A DNA stretch of 33,350 bases from Actinobacteria bacterium HGW-Actinobacteria-6 (GCA_002841295.1 PHEU01000022.1:1-33350), one strand, 5' to 3'; counted from the first letter of the stretch, positions 23,476-32,849 are shown. Numbers and translations: made by a program. The notes: generated from the letters alone by a model not told the origin.

Positions 23476-24354
23476 ATGGCCGAGAAGCGAGGCCGCGCGG
23501 TGGCGGCAGCAATCGCTGCCGTTGCGATCGGCGGCGCCATAGCATGGGCGGGTTCCCAGGGCGGCGCCACGATTGGCGGCGTGCCCGTCTTCGCGATCGC
23601 CGTGGGCATTGCATTCCTCGTGCAGTGGCTGGTGTTTGTTCCGTCGTTCCTGTTGCACACCGAGCGCTACTTCGACATCACGGGGGCCGTGACGTACGTC
23701 TCGGTGATGGCGTTCGCCGTATTCGCGAGCGGAGCCGTCGGCGCTCGATCGCTTCTGATGCTAGCGCTCGTCGTCGTCTGGGCAGGCCGCCTTGGGATCT
23801 TCCTCTTCCGCCGCGTGCATCGCGCCGGCAAGGACGTGCGCTTCGACTCCATCAAACAGTCGCTCCCCGACTTCCTCATGACGTGGACGTTGCAGGGGCT
23901 ATGGGTGAGTCTGACGCTGGCCGCGGCGCTCGGGGCAGTAACATCCGGCGGCGGCGAGCTCGATGTCTTCACGGCCGTGGGCTTCGGCGTATGGGTCCTC
24001 GGCTTCGGCATCGAGGCCACGGCGGATCGCCAGAAGGGTCGATTCCGCGCTGATCCCGCGAACAAAGGACGCTTCATAAGCTCGGGCCTGTGGGCGCTGT
24101 CCCGTCACCCGAACTACTTCGGGGAGATCATGCTGTGGACCGGCGTCGCGATCATCGCGCTCCCGGTGCTCAGCGGCTGGCAGTTCGCCACGCTCATCTC
24201 GCCAGTCTTCGTGTACCTGCTGCTTTCGAGAGTCAGCGGCGTCCCGCTTCTGGAGAAATCCGCCGAGGAAAGATGGGGCGGCCAGGACGACTACGAAAAG
24301 TACAAGCGACAGACGCCCGTGCTCGTGCCCTGGCTGGGCCGCAAGGCCAAGTAA
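23476..24354 (+). CDS. DUF1295 family membrane protein
   Basis: This 292-residue polytopic membrane protein has about seven helices. The C-terminal block SRHPNYFGEIMLWTGVAI and LLEKSAEERWGGQDDYEKYKRQTP is the hallmark of DUF1295, which shares the steroid 5-alpha reductase C-terminal fold. Members are predicted to act on lipid-soluble substrates using a nucleotide cofactor, but most have no known reaction. The start ATG 23476 has AGGGAAGG upstream. It is the only plus-strand gene between 16459 and the window end. It is divergent from DegV and convergent with the hypothetical gene at 24364 (9-base gap), so it stands as a single-gene unit. A lipid link with its DegV neighbour is possible but not shown. 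Confidence 0.9.
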   Translation: MAEKRGRAVAAAIAAVAIGGAIAWAGSQGGATIGGVPVFAIAVGIAFLVQWLVFVPSFLLHTERYFDITGAVTYVSVMAFAVFASGAVGARSLLMLALVVVWAGRLGIFLFRRVHRAGKDVRFDSIKQSLPDFLMTWTLQGLWVSLTLAAALGAVTSGGGELDVFTAVGFGVWVLGFGIEATADRQKGRFRADPANKGRFISSGLWALSRHPNYFGEIMLWTGVAIIALPVLSGWQFATLISPVFVYLLLSRVSGVPLLEKSAEERWGGQDDYEKYKRQTPVLVPWLGRKAK

Positions 24355-24363
24355 GGCTGGCGA

Positions 24364-24795
24364 TCAGAACAGCTTGCGCAGACCGTCCCTGTCCGCGTTG
24401 CGAGCCAGCCACTCCCTGGCCTCCGAGAGTACCCGCGCGTCAACGCCTGGCCGACGCCGATCAGCGCTCCCGGCGCGCAGCTCGTGGCGGCGGATGTCGT
24501 CGTACTCGTCCTCCAGCATCAGCAGCGCGCCTATGTCGTGAGACTCGCCCGGCCGCTTGTACATGCTGTGCGCCATACCCGCCGGCCGAATCACCTCGGA
24601 GCTGATCACATGCATGCCTTCTTCGGGGCGAAGCTTGCCCGAAGCGATGTCGCTGATGTGAAGCTCGAGCAGCGTCCATGCGGCCTGGCTCACGCTGGGA
24701 AGCGGTATCCCGTGCTCACTCAAGAGCGGATCCGGCGCGCAGAGCCCCAGTGCAGCACGCGCGGCCATTACGTCTAGGCTGAAGTCCTCAGTCAC
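24364..24795 (-). CDS. Hypothetical protein, coupled to the phosphoesterase gene
   Basis: I do not recognise this 143-residue soluble protein. It starts at GTG 24795 with GGGAGCG 7 bases upstream, 17 bases after the phosphoesterase stop, so the two are an operon. It looks mainly helical. A conserved-looking core is PSVSQAAWTLLELHISDIASGKL and a His/Asp-rich stretch SHDIGALLMLEDEYDD. The C-terminus is Arg-rich. No signal peptide or membrane helix is seen, and no enzyme motif stands out. Its base composition matches the neighbours. Confidence 0.68.
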   Translation of the reverse strand: MTEDFSLDVMAARAALGLCAPDPLLSEHGIPLPSVSQAAWTLLELHISDIASGKLRPEEGMHVISSEVIRPAGMAHSMYKRPGESHDIGALLMLEDEYDDIRRHELRAGSADRRRPGVDARVLSEAREWLARNADRDGLRKLF

Positions 24796-24812
24796 TCGCG
24801 GTCGCTCCCTCG

Positions 24813-26192
24813 TTACTCGGCAAGCTCCAGGACCACGTCGTTGTCCCCAGGCTCGACGTCGACCCAGAGCCCATCTACCACATAGACCTGCTGCGACCAG
24901 ATGAACTTGCCCCAGAGGCTCAGCTCGCCGGTGTCAACGGCGACCTCCTCGGAGGGATCCTCGTCGCCGTTGTAGTGCGCAACAAACGCCGGAGCGACGT
25001 TCTCGGCGATGTACTGGGAGTCGACCTCGGAGACCTTGTAGCCACGCGACACGTCGAACGCCTCGGACGCGATGGTGGCGAGCACGAAATCGCGTGCCTT
25101 CGAGCCGAAGTCGGTACCCGGTCGGAGCTCATCGACGATCATCGCCGAGTCGATCGCCAGCTTCTGCCCGCCCAGATCGCAGTAGCGAACCGGACATGGC
25201 GCGGTGGCAAGCGAGCCGGTCTCGATGTCGTAGATGAAACCACTGTCACCGTAGTCGGCCCGCGCAACGTCCTGCGCATGATAGTGGCCAGTGAAGACCA
25301 GTCGGACGCCATACGATGCCAGCAGCTCGCCGACGTACGGGTAGTCTGCGACGAGATACTCGGGGTGGAGCTTTGCCTGGCCCTTCCAGTGCTCGACGAC
25401 CCCGTGATGCATCATGCAGATCACGGACTTGTTCTGGGCCTGCGCATCCTTAAGAACCTGTTCGATCCACGCCACTTGCTCCTGCGTGAAAGCGCCGGCT
25501 GTGACTTCCTCTCCTCCCGGCTCGTTCTCCTCGGAACGTGTCGAGTCGAGCGCGAGGAGCCACAGGCCATCGACCGGCTCGGCGACGTAGCGCGAGGTGC
25601 CCTCGTCGCGAAGGATCGCATCTCCGTAGCCGAAGTCGTTGTACAGCTCAGGGAACTCCGTCTGTGTCACAGCCGCAACGGGGATTTTCCTGTCGCCGTC
25701 GAACTCGAACGCCTCGGGGTTGTTCGCATCATGATTACCGGGAACGACGTAGGTCTGCACTCCGGCGTCGCTCAACCGCGAGAGCGCCGTGGCGACATCG
25801 TCGTGATTGACGACCTCGCCGTCTTTCGTGAGGTCACCCGGGATCAGCACGAACTCGACCCCCGACGCGAGAATGTCGTCGATCGCCAGGTCGAGCAACC
25901 CGGCGGTTTCCTTGAGCAGCTTTCGGTCCGAGCCGAGCACCTCTTCAAACGAAGCGCCCGTCGTTCCAAGCGATGTGTCGTAGTAGTGCAAGTCACTCAT
26001 GACCGCAAACCGGGCGCTCGGATAGCCGTCCACGTTCTTCACGGCAGGCTCGGCCATTGCGTAGTCGAGCGAAGGCCTACTCGCCAGGTAGCGCGACACC
26101 ATCGTGTACCCAGCCCCGATCACAACAAGCGCCAGCACGATGCCGAGAATGACGTTGCGGGTGCGCACTCTGCTCTTCACGGTGTCTCCCAT
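24813..26192 (-). CDS. Membrane-anchored metallophosphoesterase
   Basis: This 459-residue protein has an N-terminal membrane helix (about 14-34) and an exported calcineurin-like phosphoesterase domain. The five metal-binding motifs are present in order: SDLHYY (Asp67, His69), IPGDLTKDGE (Asp120), VPGNHDANN (His154 region), CMMHHGVV and FTGHYHAQD. All expected metal ligands are there, so it should be a two-metal hydrolase acting outside the membrane. The substrate could be a phosphodiester, nucleotide or cell-wall phosphate; it cannot be told. A C-terminal extension of about 90 residues (from about 370) has no recognised domain. The ATG at 26192 lacks a clear ribosome binding site. It is followed by the hypothetical gene at 24364-24795. 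Confidence 0.9.
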   Translation of the reverse strand: MGDTVKSRVRTRNVILGIVLALVVIGAGYTMVSRYLASRPSLDYAMAEPAVKNVDGYPSARFAVMSDLHYYDTSLGTTGASFEEVLGSDRKLLKETAGLLDLAIDDILASGVEFVLIPGDLTKDGEVVNHDDVATALSRLSDAGVQTYVVPGNHDANNPEAFEFDGDRKIPVAAVTQTEFPELYNDFGYGDAILRDEGTSRYVAEPVDGLWLLALDSTRSEENEPGGEEVTAGAFTQEQVAWIEQVLKDAQAQNKSVICMMHHGVVEHWKGQAKLHPEYLVADYPYVGELLASYGVRLVFTGHYHAQDVARADYGDSGFIYDIETGSLATAPCPVRYCDLGGQKLAIDSAMIVDELRPGTDFGSKARDFVLATIASEAFDVSRGYKVSEVDSQYIAENVAPAFVAHYNGDEDPSEEVAVDTGELSLWGKFIWSQQVYVVDGLWVDVEPGDNDVVLELAE

Positions 26193-26283
26193 GTTGCGGT
26201 GGCGGGTTCAAGTGATTATGCCACGCCATCGCAGTGCAGTTGCTAGCCCGTGGTCAATCTCAGCCGTTGGCGCGAGTCTCGGC

Positions 26284-28179
26284 CTATCGACCGGCGCGTG
26301 CGGTCTTCCGGCCAGAGAACCTCAGCCACACGCCGACACCGGCGAAGCATACAACCGCCAGGAGCAGAGGCAACAACTCACCGCCCGTATGTGGAAGGCC
26401 GTCATCAGTCGCGGCCACCTCGAAGTCATCGCTCGACTGAGGCTCCACGTTACCGGCCACGTCCACGGCGTAGTACGTGATCGTGTGATCGCCGAGTGAG
26501 GTGACTTCGATCGGGCTTACATACTCCTCGAAAGCAGCACCGTCGAGGCTCACGAAGATCGCATCGACTCCGGACAGAGCATCCGTGGCCTCCAGCGAGA
26601 TCTCCCCGCCGTCTTTGTACTTGGCCGCAGTATCAGCTGTCGTGACAGGCGGTGTGAGGTCGAGACGCACCTCTGCCGACCGCGTGGTCTCGATGTTGCC
26701 GACCATGTCGACGCTCCCGTATGTGACTGTGGTGGTCCCCTCGGCCGACACGGCGAACGCCGTACCGTCGTACTCCGCTGACGTGCCTCCGTCCAACGCG
26801 TACCAGGTGGAGTCCACGCCCGACAATGGATCCTCGGCAGTCAGTGTCACCAGAACTGATGCCGACTGCCATGTGGAAGGAGCGTTGTCGGTGGTGACCG
26901 GCGGAGTGAAGTCGAGTCCGATTGGGACTTCAACCGTTTCCTCGATTCCGCCCGCGAGATCCACCGAGTAGAAGCTGACCAGCGTGGTGCCCTCGGCTGA
27001 AATGATGAACGGGTTCGAATAGAGCTGGACGGTGTCTGATCCCAGGAAGTAGTACGTTCCGGCGACACCGCCCGCATCGGTTGCGGAGAGCTCAACGGTC
27101 ACTGGTGCAGCGAACCAGGCACCGACCGGAGAAAGACTCGTCACTGGCGGAACGGCGTCGAATTCGTAGGCGCCCATATCGAGAGCTGCGACCGAATCGG
27201 CGTTACCGTCGAGCGGTCTCGCGGTTCCCAGGATGTCGGTCGTCATGGAGGCAAGCGGGTCGGCGGCGTCGATGCACGACGATCCGGCTGTCAGGGCGTA
27301 GTCCTGGGTTGCCTGAGACTTGAAGAGCGGAGCGCCATGAACGACACCAATACCCGAGTCGGGATCCTCAATGCAGGAGTAGCTGGCGGTGGCACCGTTG
27401 CCGATGTCGTCGCCGTTGCCCCACACAACCGAGTTGGCGATAAGGGGCGTCGATCCCGCGCCCATGACGCCGTTACCGGTGTTGAAGGCAATCGTTGAGA
27501 AGGTGATCGTCGGTGCGCCGGGGCTCAACAGGTAGAAGACGCCCCCACCGTTCATCGCGGTGTTGGAGTCGATAACGCAGTTGGTCACGACAGGCGAGCA
27601 GTACATTGCCATGAGCCCGCCACCGAAGAAACCTGACACGTTGTTCCGAATGCGACACCCCACGATCACCGGCGTAGCGCTGCTCGCGCCGATGCCCGCT
27701 CCGTAGTCGGAAGTGTTCCCGGTGATGAGGCAGTCCTCGATGGTCGGCGACGCGTTCTCGCAGAACACTCCGCCTCCCAGCATCCGACCGTTCATGTCCG
27801 TAGTGCCCACACCGTTGGTGATGCGGAAGCCCGAAATCAGCGCTCCATCCGAGCCGCTGACGAATCTGACAGCCGAGAAGCCCGTCCCCTGGGCATCGAT
27901 GGTGCATACGCCCGAGCCTGCGCCCAGAATCGAGACGCGCTTGGACACCAACAAGCTTTCCGAGTACGTGCCAGCGGCGACCAGGAGCGAATCATCCGTT
28001 GTCGATGCGGTGACGGCTGCGGAAATCGTCTTGTACGGCGCGCCTGCGCTACCGTTACCGCCGGCAGCTGCGTTGGCGTCGATGTACAGGTTGGCGGCGA
28101 GCGCCGGAGTGGCGAACATCACAGCACTCACGAATACCGATGCGAGAACGAGACGTCGTGTACGCGTGCGCAGTTGCAT
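26284..28179 (-). CDS. LPXTG-anchored beta-helix surface protein
   Basis: This 631-residue exported protein has a signal peptide (1-28, ending ALA). A right-handed beta-helix follows (about 30-310, opening with NLYIDANAAAGGNGSAGAPYK) and ends in a choice-of-anchor-Q-like segment (ARPLDGNADSVAALDMGAYEF). Three OmpL47-like repeats come next, with the PPVT opening and SVDMVGN/AVDVAGN endings (about 320-580). The C-terminus has LPHTGG, a membrane helix and an Arg/Lys tail, the standard sortase A sorting signal. The beta-helix fold often binds polysaccharide or acts as a lyase, but no catalytic residues can be named. The start ATG 28179 has GGGGGA upstream. No sortase gene is in the window. It is one of three giant surface proteins in this region. 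Confidence 0.9.
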   Translation of the reverse strand: MQLRTRTRRLVLASVFVSAVMFATPALAANLYIDANAAAGGNGSAGAPYKTISAAVTASTTDDSLLVAAGTYSESLLVSKRVSILGAGSGVCTIDAQGTGFSAVRFVSGSDGALISGFRITNGVGTTDMNGRMLGGGVFCENASPTIEDCLITGNTSDYGAGIGASSATPVIVGCRIRNNVSGFFGGGLMAMYCSPVVTNCVIDSNTAMNGGGVFYLLSPGAPTITFSTIAFNTGNGVMGAGSTPLIANSVVWGNGDDIGNGATASYSCIEDPDSGIGVVHGAPLFKSQATQDYALTAGSSCIDAADPLASMTTDILGTARPLDGNADSVAALDMGAYEFDAVPPVTSLSPVGAWFAAPVTVELSATDAGGVAGTYYFLGSDTVQLYSNPFIISAEGTTLVSFYSVDLAGGIEETVEVPIGLDFTPPVTTDNAPSTWQSASVLVTLTAEDPLSGVDSTWYALDGGTSAEYDGTAFAVSAEGTTTVTYGSVDMVGNIETTRSAEVRLDLTPPVTTADTAAKYKDGGEISLEATDALSGVDAIFVSLDGAAFEEYVSPIEVTSLGDHTITYYAVDVAGNVEPQSSDDFEVAATDDGLPHTGGELLPLLLAVVCFAGVGVWLRFSGRKTARAGR

Positions 28180-28261
28180 GTGAGTCCCCCGTGAGCGTCA
28201 ATGAATCGTCTTCATACCTTACGGGAAAACGCCGCTCCGTGCCGAACGGGATTCATGCTCG

Positions 28262-28280
28262 TGCCGAGGGGCGCTCGGCA
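28262..28280. other. GC-rich hairpin between TetR gene and surface-protein gene
   Basis: TGCCGAG (28262-28268) pairs with CTCGGCA (28274-28280) around GGGCG. It lies about 60 bases past the TetR stop (28342) and has no T-run, so it may be a weak or factor-dependent terminator. Confidence 0.35.
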
Positions 28281-28341
28281 GAGGCTACGATGGTTGCCTG
28301 TCCACAGCCTTCGTACCCGGCCACGCCCTGAGTCGGCCGAC

Positions 28342-28947
28342 CTAGGGTTCCAGCCCGCCAAGTACTACATCGAGGGCGCCCATGATGTCTGCGCTCTGTG
28401 TAATAGTCACGCCCCGCATCATCCGGGCGCTCGTGACCGCTGTGAATGGGATCGCAAATAGAGCGAATGCGGCTCGCTCCGGGTCGATGCCCGCCTTCAC
28501 CCGACCAAGCTCCTGCTCGGCGGCGAGGTAGGCAGCAAGCGGCACCAGCGGCGTGGTGGGAACGCCGCCCGCGCCACCCTCGACCGGGAGCGCCAGCGCC
28601 TCCAGCAGTTGCATGTCCGACGACATCGCCGCCTGCAGGGGTGCGATGGCCGCTTCTGCCTCTTCAAGAGCCAGCACTAAACGTCGCAGGTTCTCGCGCA
28701 CGGTGTTCTGCCCGGCAAGCTCAGGAAGCCTGTCGAGCGTATCCGCGCGCATGAGCGCGGTTCTCTCCGCGAACGCGGCCTTGAACAGCTCGCGCTTATC
28801 GTCGAAGTGCCGGTAGATGGTGCCCTCGGCGACGCCTGCGGACTTCGCTATCTCTTTGGTGGTCGCGCGGGCGTAACCACGCTCCGAGAAAACCGCGGCG
28901 GCGGCGTCGAGCAACCGCTGGCGTGTCGTTGCTGCCTTATCGCTCAT
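28342..28947 (-). CDS. TetR/AcrR-family transcriptional regulator
   Basis: This 201-residue regulator has the classical N-terminal helix-turn-helix (about 8-55) with RQRLLDAAAAVFSERGYARAT, EIAKSAGVAEGTIYRHFDDK and ELFKAAF. A helical C-terminal ligand-binding domain follows, with many Ala and Leu. GAGAGGCG precedes the ATG at 28947. It lies 18 bases after the stop of a truncated ABC-2 permease. TetR genes of this kind usually control the exporter beside them, so this may be a regulator that has lost its target. Because the permease remnant is upstream, the original order would have been permease then TetR on one transcript. Confidence 0.93.
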   Translation of the reverse strand: MSDKAATTRQRLLDAAAAVFSERGYARATTKEIAKSAGVAEGTIYRHFDDKRELFKAAFAERTALMRADTLDRLPELAGQNTVRENLRRLVLALEEAEAAIAPLQAAMSSDMQLLEALALPVEGGAGGVPTTPLVPLAAYLAAEQELGRVKAGIDPERAAFALFAIPFTAVTSARMMRGVTITQSADIMGALDVVLGGLEP

Positions 28948-28965
28948 CTGCTGCGCCTCTCAACA

Positions 28966-29220
28966 TCAGTTGGTTATCTCTCGGCGCCTCGTGATCACGC
29001 CTGCGATGACAACACATACGACAGTGTAAATTGCTGCAAGCAAGAGTGCCGCGTCGAACTCGACGGCGGGCGTGTCTCCGGCCGCAAGCGCTGTCAGCAT
29101 CGCTCCGGGCATCATGTCCGCCACATCCGGCGCAACCCCCACGAGCATCGTCTCGAAGACCACTACCCATCCGATGCCGACGGCGATCGATGCGCCTCTT
29201 GAAGAAGCGTCTAAGCGATC
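28966..29220 (-). pseudogene. 3' remnant of an ABC-2-type permease
   Basis: An open frame running from about 29220 to the stop at 28966 encodes the last 80 or so residues of an ABC-2 exporter permease. It includes ASIAVGIGWVVVFETMLVGV, a loop with PGAMLTALAAGD, the last helix AALLLAAIYTVVCVVIAGV and a basic end with TRRREITN, the usual C-terminal arrangement. The full permease would be about 250 residues or more. The frame has no ribosome binding site or plausible full start, and the stop of the cell wall-binding protein gene abuts it at 29219. An ATG at 29163 could give a 65-residue product, but nothing supports expression. The ATPase gene that should accompany it is absent. The TetR gene follows. 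Confidence 0.65.
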
Positions 29221-32200
29221 ACGGCCTGATCAGGTAGATGTTCACCTGCTCCGTCGGCTCGGCTATGGAGGCCACGATGTCACTCCCATACACGTCGTAG
29301 TCGTCGAACATGTAGTCATCCGGGAGTAGTAGTGGCTTCCAGCGCACGGGGTCCTTCATGAGATCGCCCGCCCACAAGCCGGATGCGGAATCGTAGGCAA
29401 CGATGCTTGTGCCGTAGAGCTCAAACCTGTCCCACGAGGCCGTCGGATCCAGCAGCTCGCGCGCCACCGGCGTCTCCTCGCTCAGGTCGAAGACGAGGAT
29501 GCGCTCCGAATTCTCGAGACACACGACGCGACCGTCGTCGATCCGGATATTTGAGAGGTTCCGCGGTTCGCCCGTTAGCGTTCTACGCACGCCGGTAGCA
29601 AGATCCACGACGTCGATGGAGCCGTCCCAGTAGAGCAAACACGCCTTGCCATCCCCGAGCGTCCGCTCTTTGAACTCCGACGCGTCGTCGGACAGAGCCA
29701 CGGTATGCGAAGATCCGTCCGCGTAGACCCAGGGCACGTAATCCTCGGTCTCGTACATGAGCCAGCCGTCGGCAAGCTGCGGTTTCAGTATGTTCTGCGA
29801 GTACAGTGCGCTCACCCCGGAAGGCAGCGCCTGCATCCAGACCTCGGCGGGGTAAACCTCCGCAAGACCGTCGTAGTACCAGACGGCAGTGTCCCCCGAC
29901 ACACCGAGATCCGCTGGCCAGTTGTCGCAGAGAATCGTACCCGCCATCTCCCCGGCAAGGTCGTACCAACCGATGTCCATGCTTGAGCCGGGGTAGTCTC
30001 TCCACACGACGTAGCGCGACTCGCCGTCGAAGCCCGAGATGTCGGGCGTCGGCGGACCCCATCCAACGTCCGCGGCGATGGTCGTGAGCTCCGCCGGATA
30101 CGCAGCCATGTACGGCTTGTGAATCAGTGCATTCGGCCTGGGCACGAAGTCTGTAACAGCCCCTTGATCACACTTGAGCCAGTAGCACTCCTGCGTCTGC
30201 TCGGCAGTTTGGATGCGCACGTGACCCTCGCCGAGACACGACACGCCGAGGATACTCAGCAGCGCGCCACCGGGGTCCTCACCTGCGGTGATGTGGAACT
30301 TGGAGGGAGTCACCGTCAGGTCATGCCCGGGCACTGTCTTGAAGTACACGTCGACCGTCGATGCATCTCTCGGGATCAGCGCCTCCAGTGATGGCGCTTC
30401 CCCGGGCGGAACAGGCGGCGCGCTATATTCGTACAGATGGAAGGTGGCCAGGCGAATCGGCCATTCCTTTGAGACGCTCAGGACGGTGAACTTCCAGATC
30501 TTCACCTTCACAGCGACACCGGGCACCAGGTCCACGAAGGCGTTCAGGTCGCATGTGTATCCCGATGTCGAGCCCGGCGGCTTCGGTGGAAAATCGGGCG
30601 AGAACACTGGCGTGCTCGCCTCGAACTCAAGCCCGGCATTGAAGCCGACGTACGGGCCTCCGATGCCATAGAACTTCACATCGAGTTGGACTCTCCCATA
30701 GGCTGTGGCCTCGCAGTTCGCCCATATCTCCGGACCGGTCCTGCTCCAGCCGAATTTCCTCTCCCGAATCTGCCTCCAGCCGTCACCGTTGTCGCCGTAG
30801 GTCCCCCGTTGGTATTCGTAGCCATACCGGAATGAAGCACTCTGCTCCATGCCTGCCATGAATCCGACCTCGCCGGAGGCCTCGAACACGACCTTGCCCG
30901 AGAGTACGAAATCGATAGTCACCGGGACGGGGCCCACCGAGAACCGCGTTCTGGCGACCCGCTTCGAGAACAGCTCGCGTTCCTTCTCGATATTCGCGGT
31001 CAGCCACGCGTTGACTTCAAGATCGAGGTCCTCTCCGCCATAGACCCCTGCGGCGAACGTCTGGAGCTGCCAACTCTTGATCGAGACGTTGATGTACGCC
31101 CCGCCGGTCACGTGCAACAGGCCGGTCGCTTTCACGCCGGTCTCGAGATTGTCGTTGCCCTTGGCAAGCTGGAATTCGTAGGACTCCGAGATATCAAAGC
31201 CGATCTCGAACCCCGCGAGCGGGCTGACCCGACTTGAGGCAACGAGAACACCATCGACCACGGCAAGGCCTTGGATCTGGGGAATCTCCTCAATAGGTTC
31301 TGAGTAGTCGATCGAACCCTGCTCGAAGACTTCCTCGAGGGATACCTCGGTTGTCTCTACCGATGCTCCAGCTACGGCGATCCCAATGCCGGTCGTTCGC
31401 GGAGCCGACACGACCTTTCTCAGGAAGCCGTCCGGAGCCCCTGAACTCCCGGGCGTGCCGTCCTCGGTTCCGCCTGCCGAGAGAATCGAGCCCGGCTTGA
31501 GGCTCAGAACCTGGGCCGTCGCCAAGTCGAACACCATCGTGCCGCTCGGTGTGATGGTCACAAGCGCACTTTCGGTGGAGGCATCCGCGACTTTCACCGC
31601 GCTGTTCACACGCGTCTCCGACGCAGTCCGGATTGCGGCTCGCACACCGGAACCGACCGACGGCAGGCCCCCTACGAAGTGGATCGTCTGGATCGTCGAA
31701 CAGTGACGCGAGACAAAATCTCCGGTGGCTTTCGGCAGCACATCCCGGGAAACCAGCACCAGCGTGCCGCCCGTCTTTGCAGCCAGCGGTCCAACGGCAA
31801 GGGCGTCCGGGAAGTTCAAACCGGTCGCGACGTAAAGGTTCTCAGAGCTAAGCCCGAATCGAGTCGCGTACTCGCCCAGAAGCGTCGCGGTCTCGTACCG
31901 ATTCGCTCCGCCGATGCGAACCGGGTTTGGCAGCTTGTCGGCGACGGCACGTGAGATGGCCGCCTCGCTGCCCGCGACAAGCGTCTCGGTCGTCCCGCAC
32001 GTGCGGAGCACCTCGGCCGCAGCCGGGGACAGCTCATCGCCTCGCGTCAGGACGATCGGCATGCCGATCCGACTGGCCAGAACGGACACCGAAAGCGCGT
32101 CGGGGTAGTTCGTTCCGACCGCGACCGCTACACGCTCCCCCAACCCCGTTGTCTCGCATACCCGATGCGCGACAAGGCGGGCGGTGTCATACCTGTCCGC

Positions 32201-32710
32201 ACCGCCGATGCGAACGATCTGTGCCCGAGGGATGCCGAGCCGGACAAGATCACTGATCACTGCATCGCTGATAGCAGCCTTTGACCCGAGAAGAACCGCA
32301 CTCGATGCTCCCAGGCGCTTCACCTCGGCCACCACTGCAGTTGGCAGGTAACCGGGTTCGGTCAGCAATATCGGGGCATCGAGCAGGGTCGCCAGGGGAG
32401 CTCCAACGAGCGCGTCAGGGAACTTCCGGGCGGTGGCGATCACGACGGAGTCGGAGTGGCTCCACCCAAACTTCGAGACCTCGATGGCCGTCTCGATTCG
32501 CGTCGCCCCGGCAAGCTGGACCGTGTCAGGCGCGTAGACGGTAACGGCCGTCGCAGTCGGACTCAGGTCATCGGATGGCACGAGCGCCGCGTCCGGTGGC
32601 TGGAGCGGACGGAGCACCGCGAGCGCAGCACCCGCCGGAGAAACGAACAGAAGTGAGAATACGAGCAAGAAGACGAAGAACGACCGAAGCGAACGCGCAG
32701 CAGGCCTCAT
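29219..32710 (-). CDS. Large cell wall-binding surface protein, N-terminal CWB2 repeats
   Basis: This 1163-residue exported protein starts at ATG 32710 with GGGGGG upstream (a longer reading to 32848 has no support). A signal peptide covers about 1-30. Three cell wall-binding type 2 repeats lie near the N-terminus (about 55-345), with KFPDAL, NYPDAL and NFPDAL marks and RIETA/RYDTA/RYETA segments. A long beta-rich middle region (about 450-760) has no recognised family and holds FDISESYEFQLAKGND, a Gly-rich stretch and few Cys. The C-terminus (about 830-1160) looks like a beta-propeller of repeating short strands (e.g. GESRYVVWRDY, DGKACLLYWDG). It is attached by the N-terminus, opposite to the 1352-residue protein. 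No catalytic residues are evident. Its 3' end abuts the permease remnant. Confidence 0.9.
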   Translation of the reverse strand: MRPAARSLRSFFVFLLVFSLLFVSPAGAALAVLRPLQPPDAALVPSDDLSPTATAVTVYAPDTVQLAGATRIETAIEVSKFGWSHSDSVVIATARKFPDALVGAPLATLLDAPILLTEPGYLPTAVVAEVKRLGASSAVLLGSKAAISDAVISDLVRLGIPRAQIVRIGGADRYDTARLVAHRVCETTGLGERVAVAVGTNYPDALSVSVLASRIGMPIVLTRGDELSPAAAEVLRTCGTTETLVAGSEAAISRAVADKLPNPVRIGGANRYETATLLGEYATRFGLSSENLYVATGLNFPDALAVGPLAAKTGGTLVLVSRDVLPKATGDFVSRHCSTIQTIHFVGGLPSVGSGVRAAIRTASETRVNSAVKVADASTESALVTITPSGTMVFDLATAQVLSLKPGSILSAGGTEDGTPGSSGAPDGFLRKVVSAPRTTGIGIAVAGASVETTEVSLEEVFEQGSIDYSEPIEEIPQIQGLAVVDGVLVASSRVSPLAGFEIGFDISESYEFQLAKGNDNLETGVKATGLLHVTGGAYINVSIKSWQLQTFAAGVYGGEDLDLEVNAWLTANIEKERELFSKRVARTRFSVGPVPVTIDFVLSGKVVFEASGEVGFMAGMEQSASFRYGYEYQRGTYGDNGDGWRQIRERKFGWSRTGPEIWANCEATAYGRVQLDVKFYGIGGPYVGFNAGLEFEASTPVFSPDFPPKPPGSTSGYTCDLNAFVDLVPGVAVKVKIWKFTVLSVSKEWPIRLATFHLYEYSAPPVPPGEAPSLEALIPRDASTVDVYFKTVPGHDLTVTPSKFHITAGEDPGGALLSILGVSCLGEGHVRIQTAEQTQECYWLKCDQGAVTDFVPRPNALIHKPYMAAYPAELTTIAADVGWGPPTPDISGFDGESRYVVWRDYPGSSMDIGWYDLAGEMAGTILCDNWPADLGVSGDTAVWYYDGLAEVYPAEVWMQALPSGVSALYSQNILKPQLADGWLMYETEDYVPWVYADGSSHTVALSDDASEFKERTLGDGKACLLYWDGSIDVVDLATGVRRTLTGEPRNLSNIRIDDGRVVCLENSERILVFDLSEETPVARELLDPTASWDRFELYGTSIVAYDSASGLWAGDLMKDPVRWKPLLLPDDYMFDDYDVYGSDIVASIAEPTEQVNIYLIRP

Positions 32711-32849
32711 GGCAATCCCCCCAAAAATGCCGAAAGCCGCGCGCGATCGGAACACCCCAGGACCCGATCGTTGCGGCCGCGTTATGCAATACCCTATACC
32801 CTTCGGCTCACGAGCGCACACTGCAGTCAGGAGACCGTCTGCACGCAAA

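Noticed and set aside
24975-26246. Plus-strand frame of 423 codons
   Set aside because: It is the antisense shadow of the metallophosphoesterase, which has all five metal-binding motifs on the other strand.
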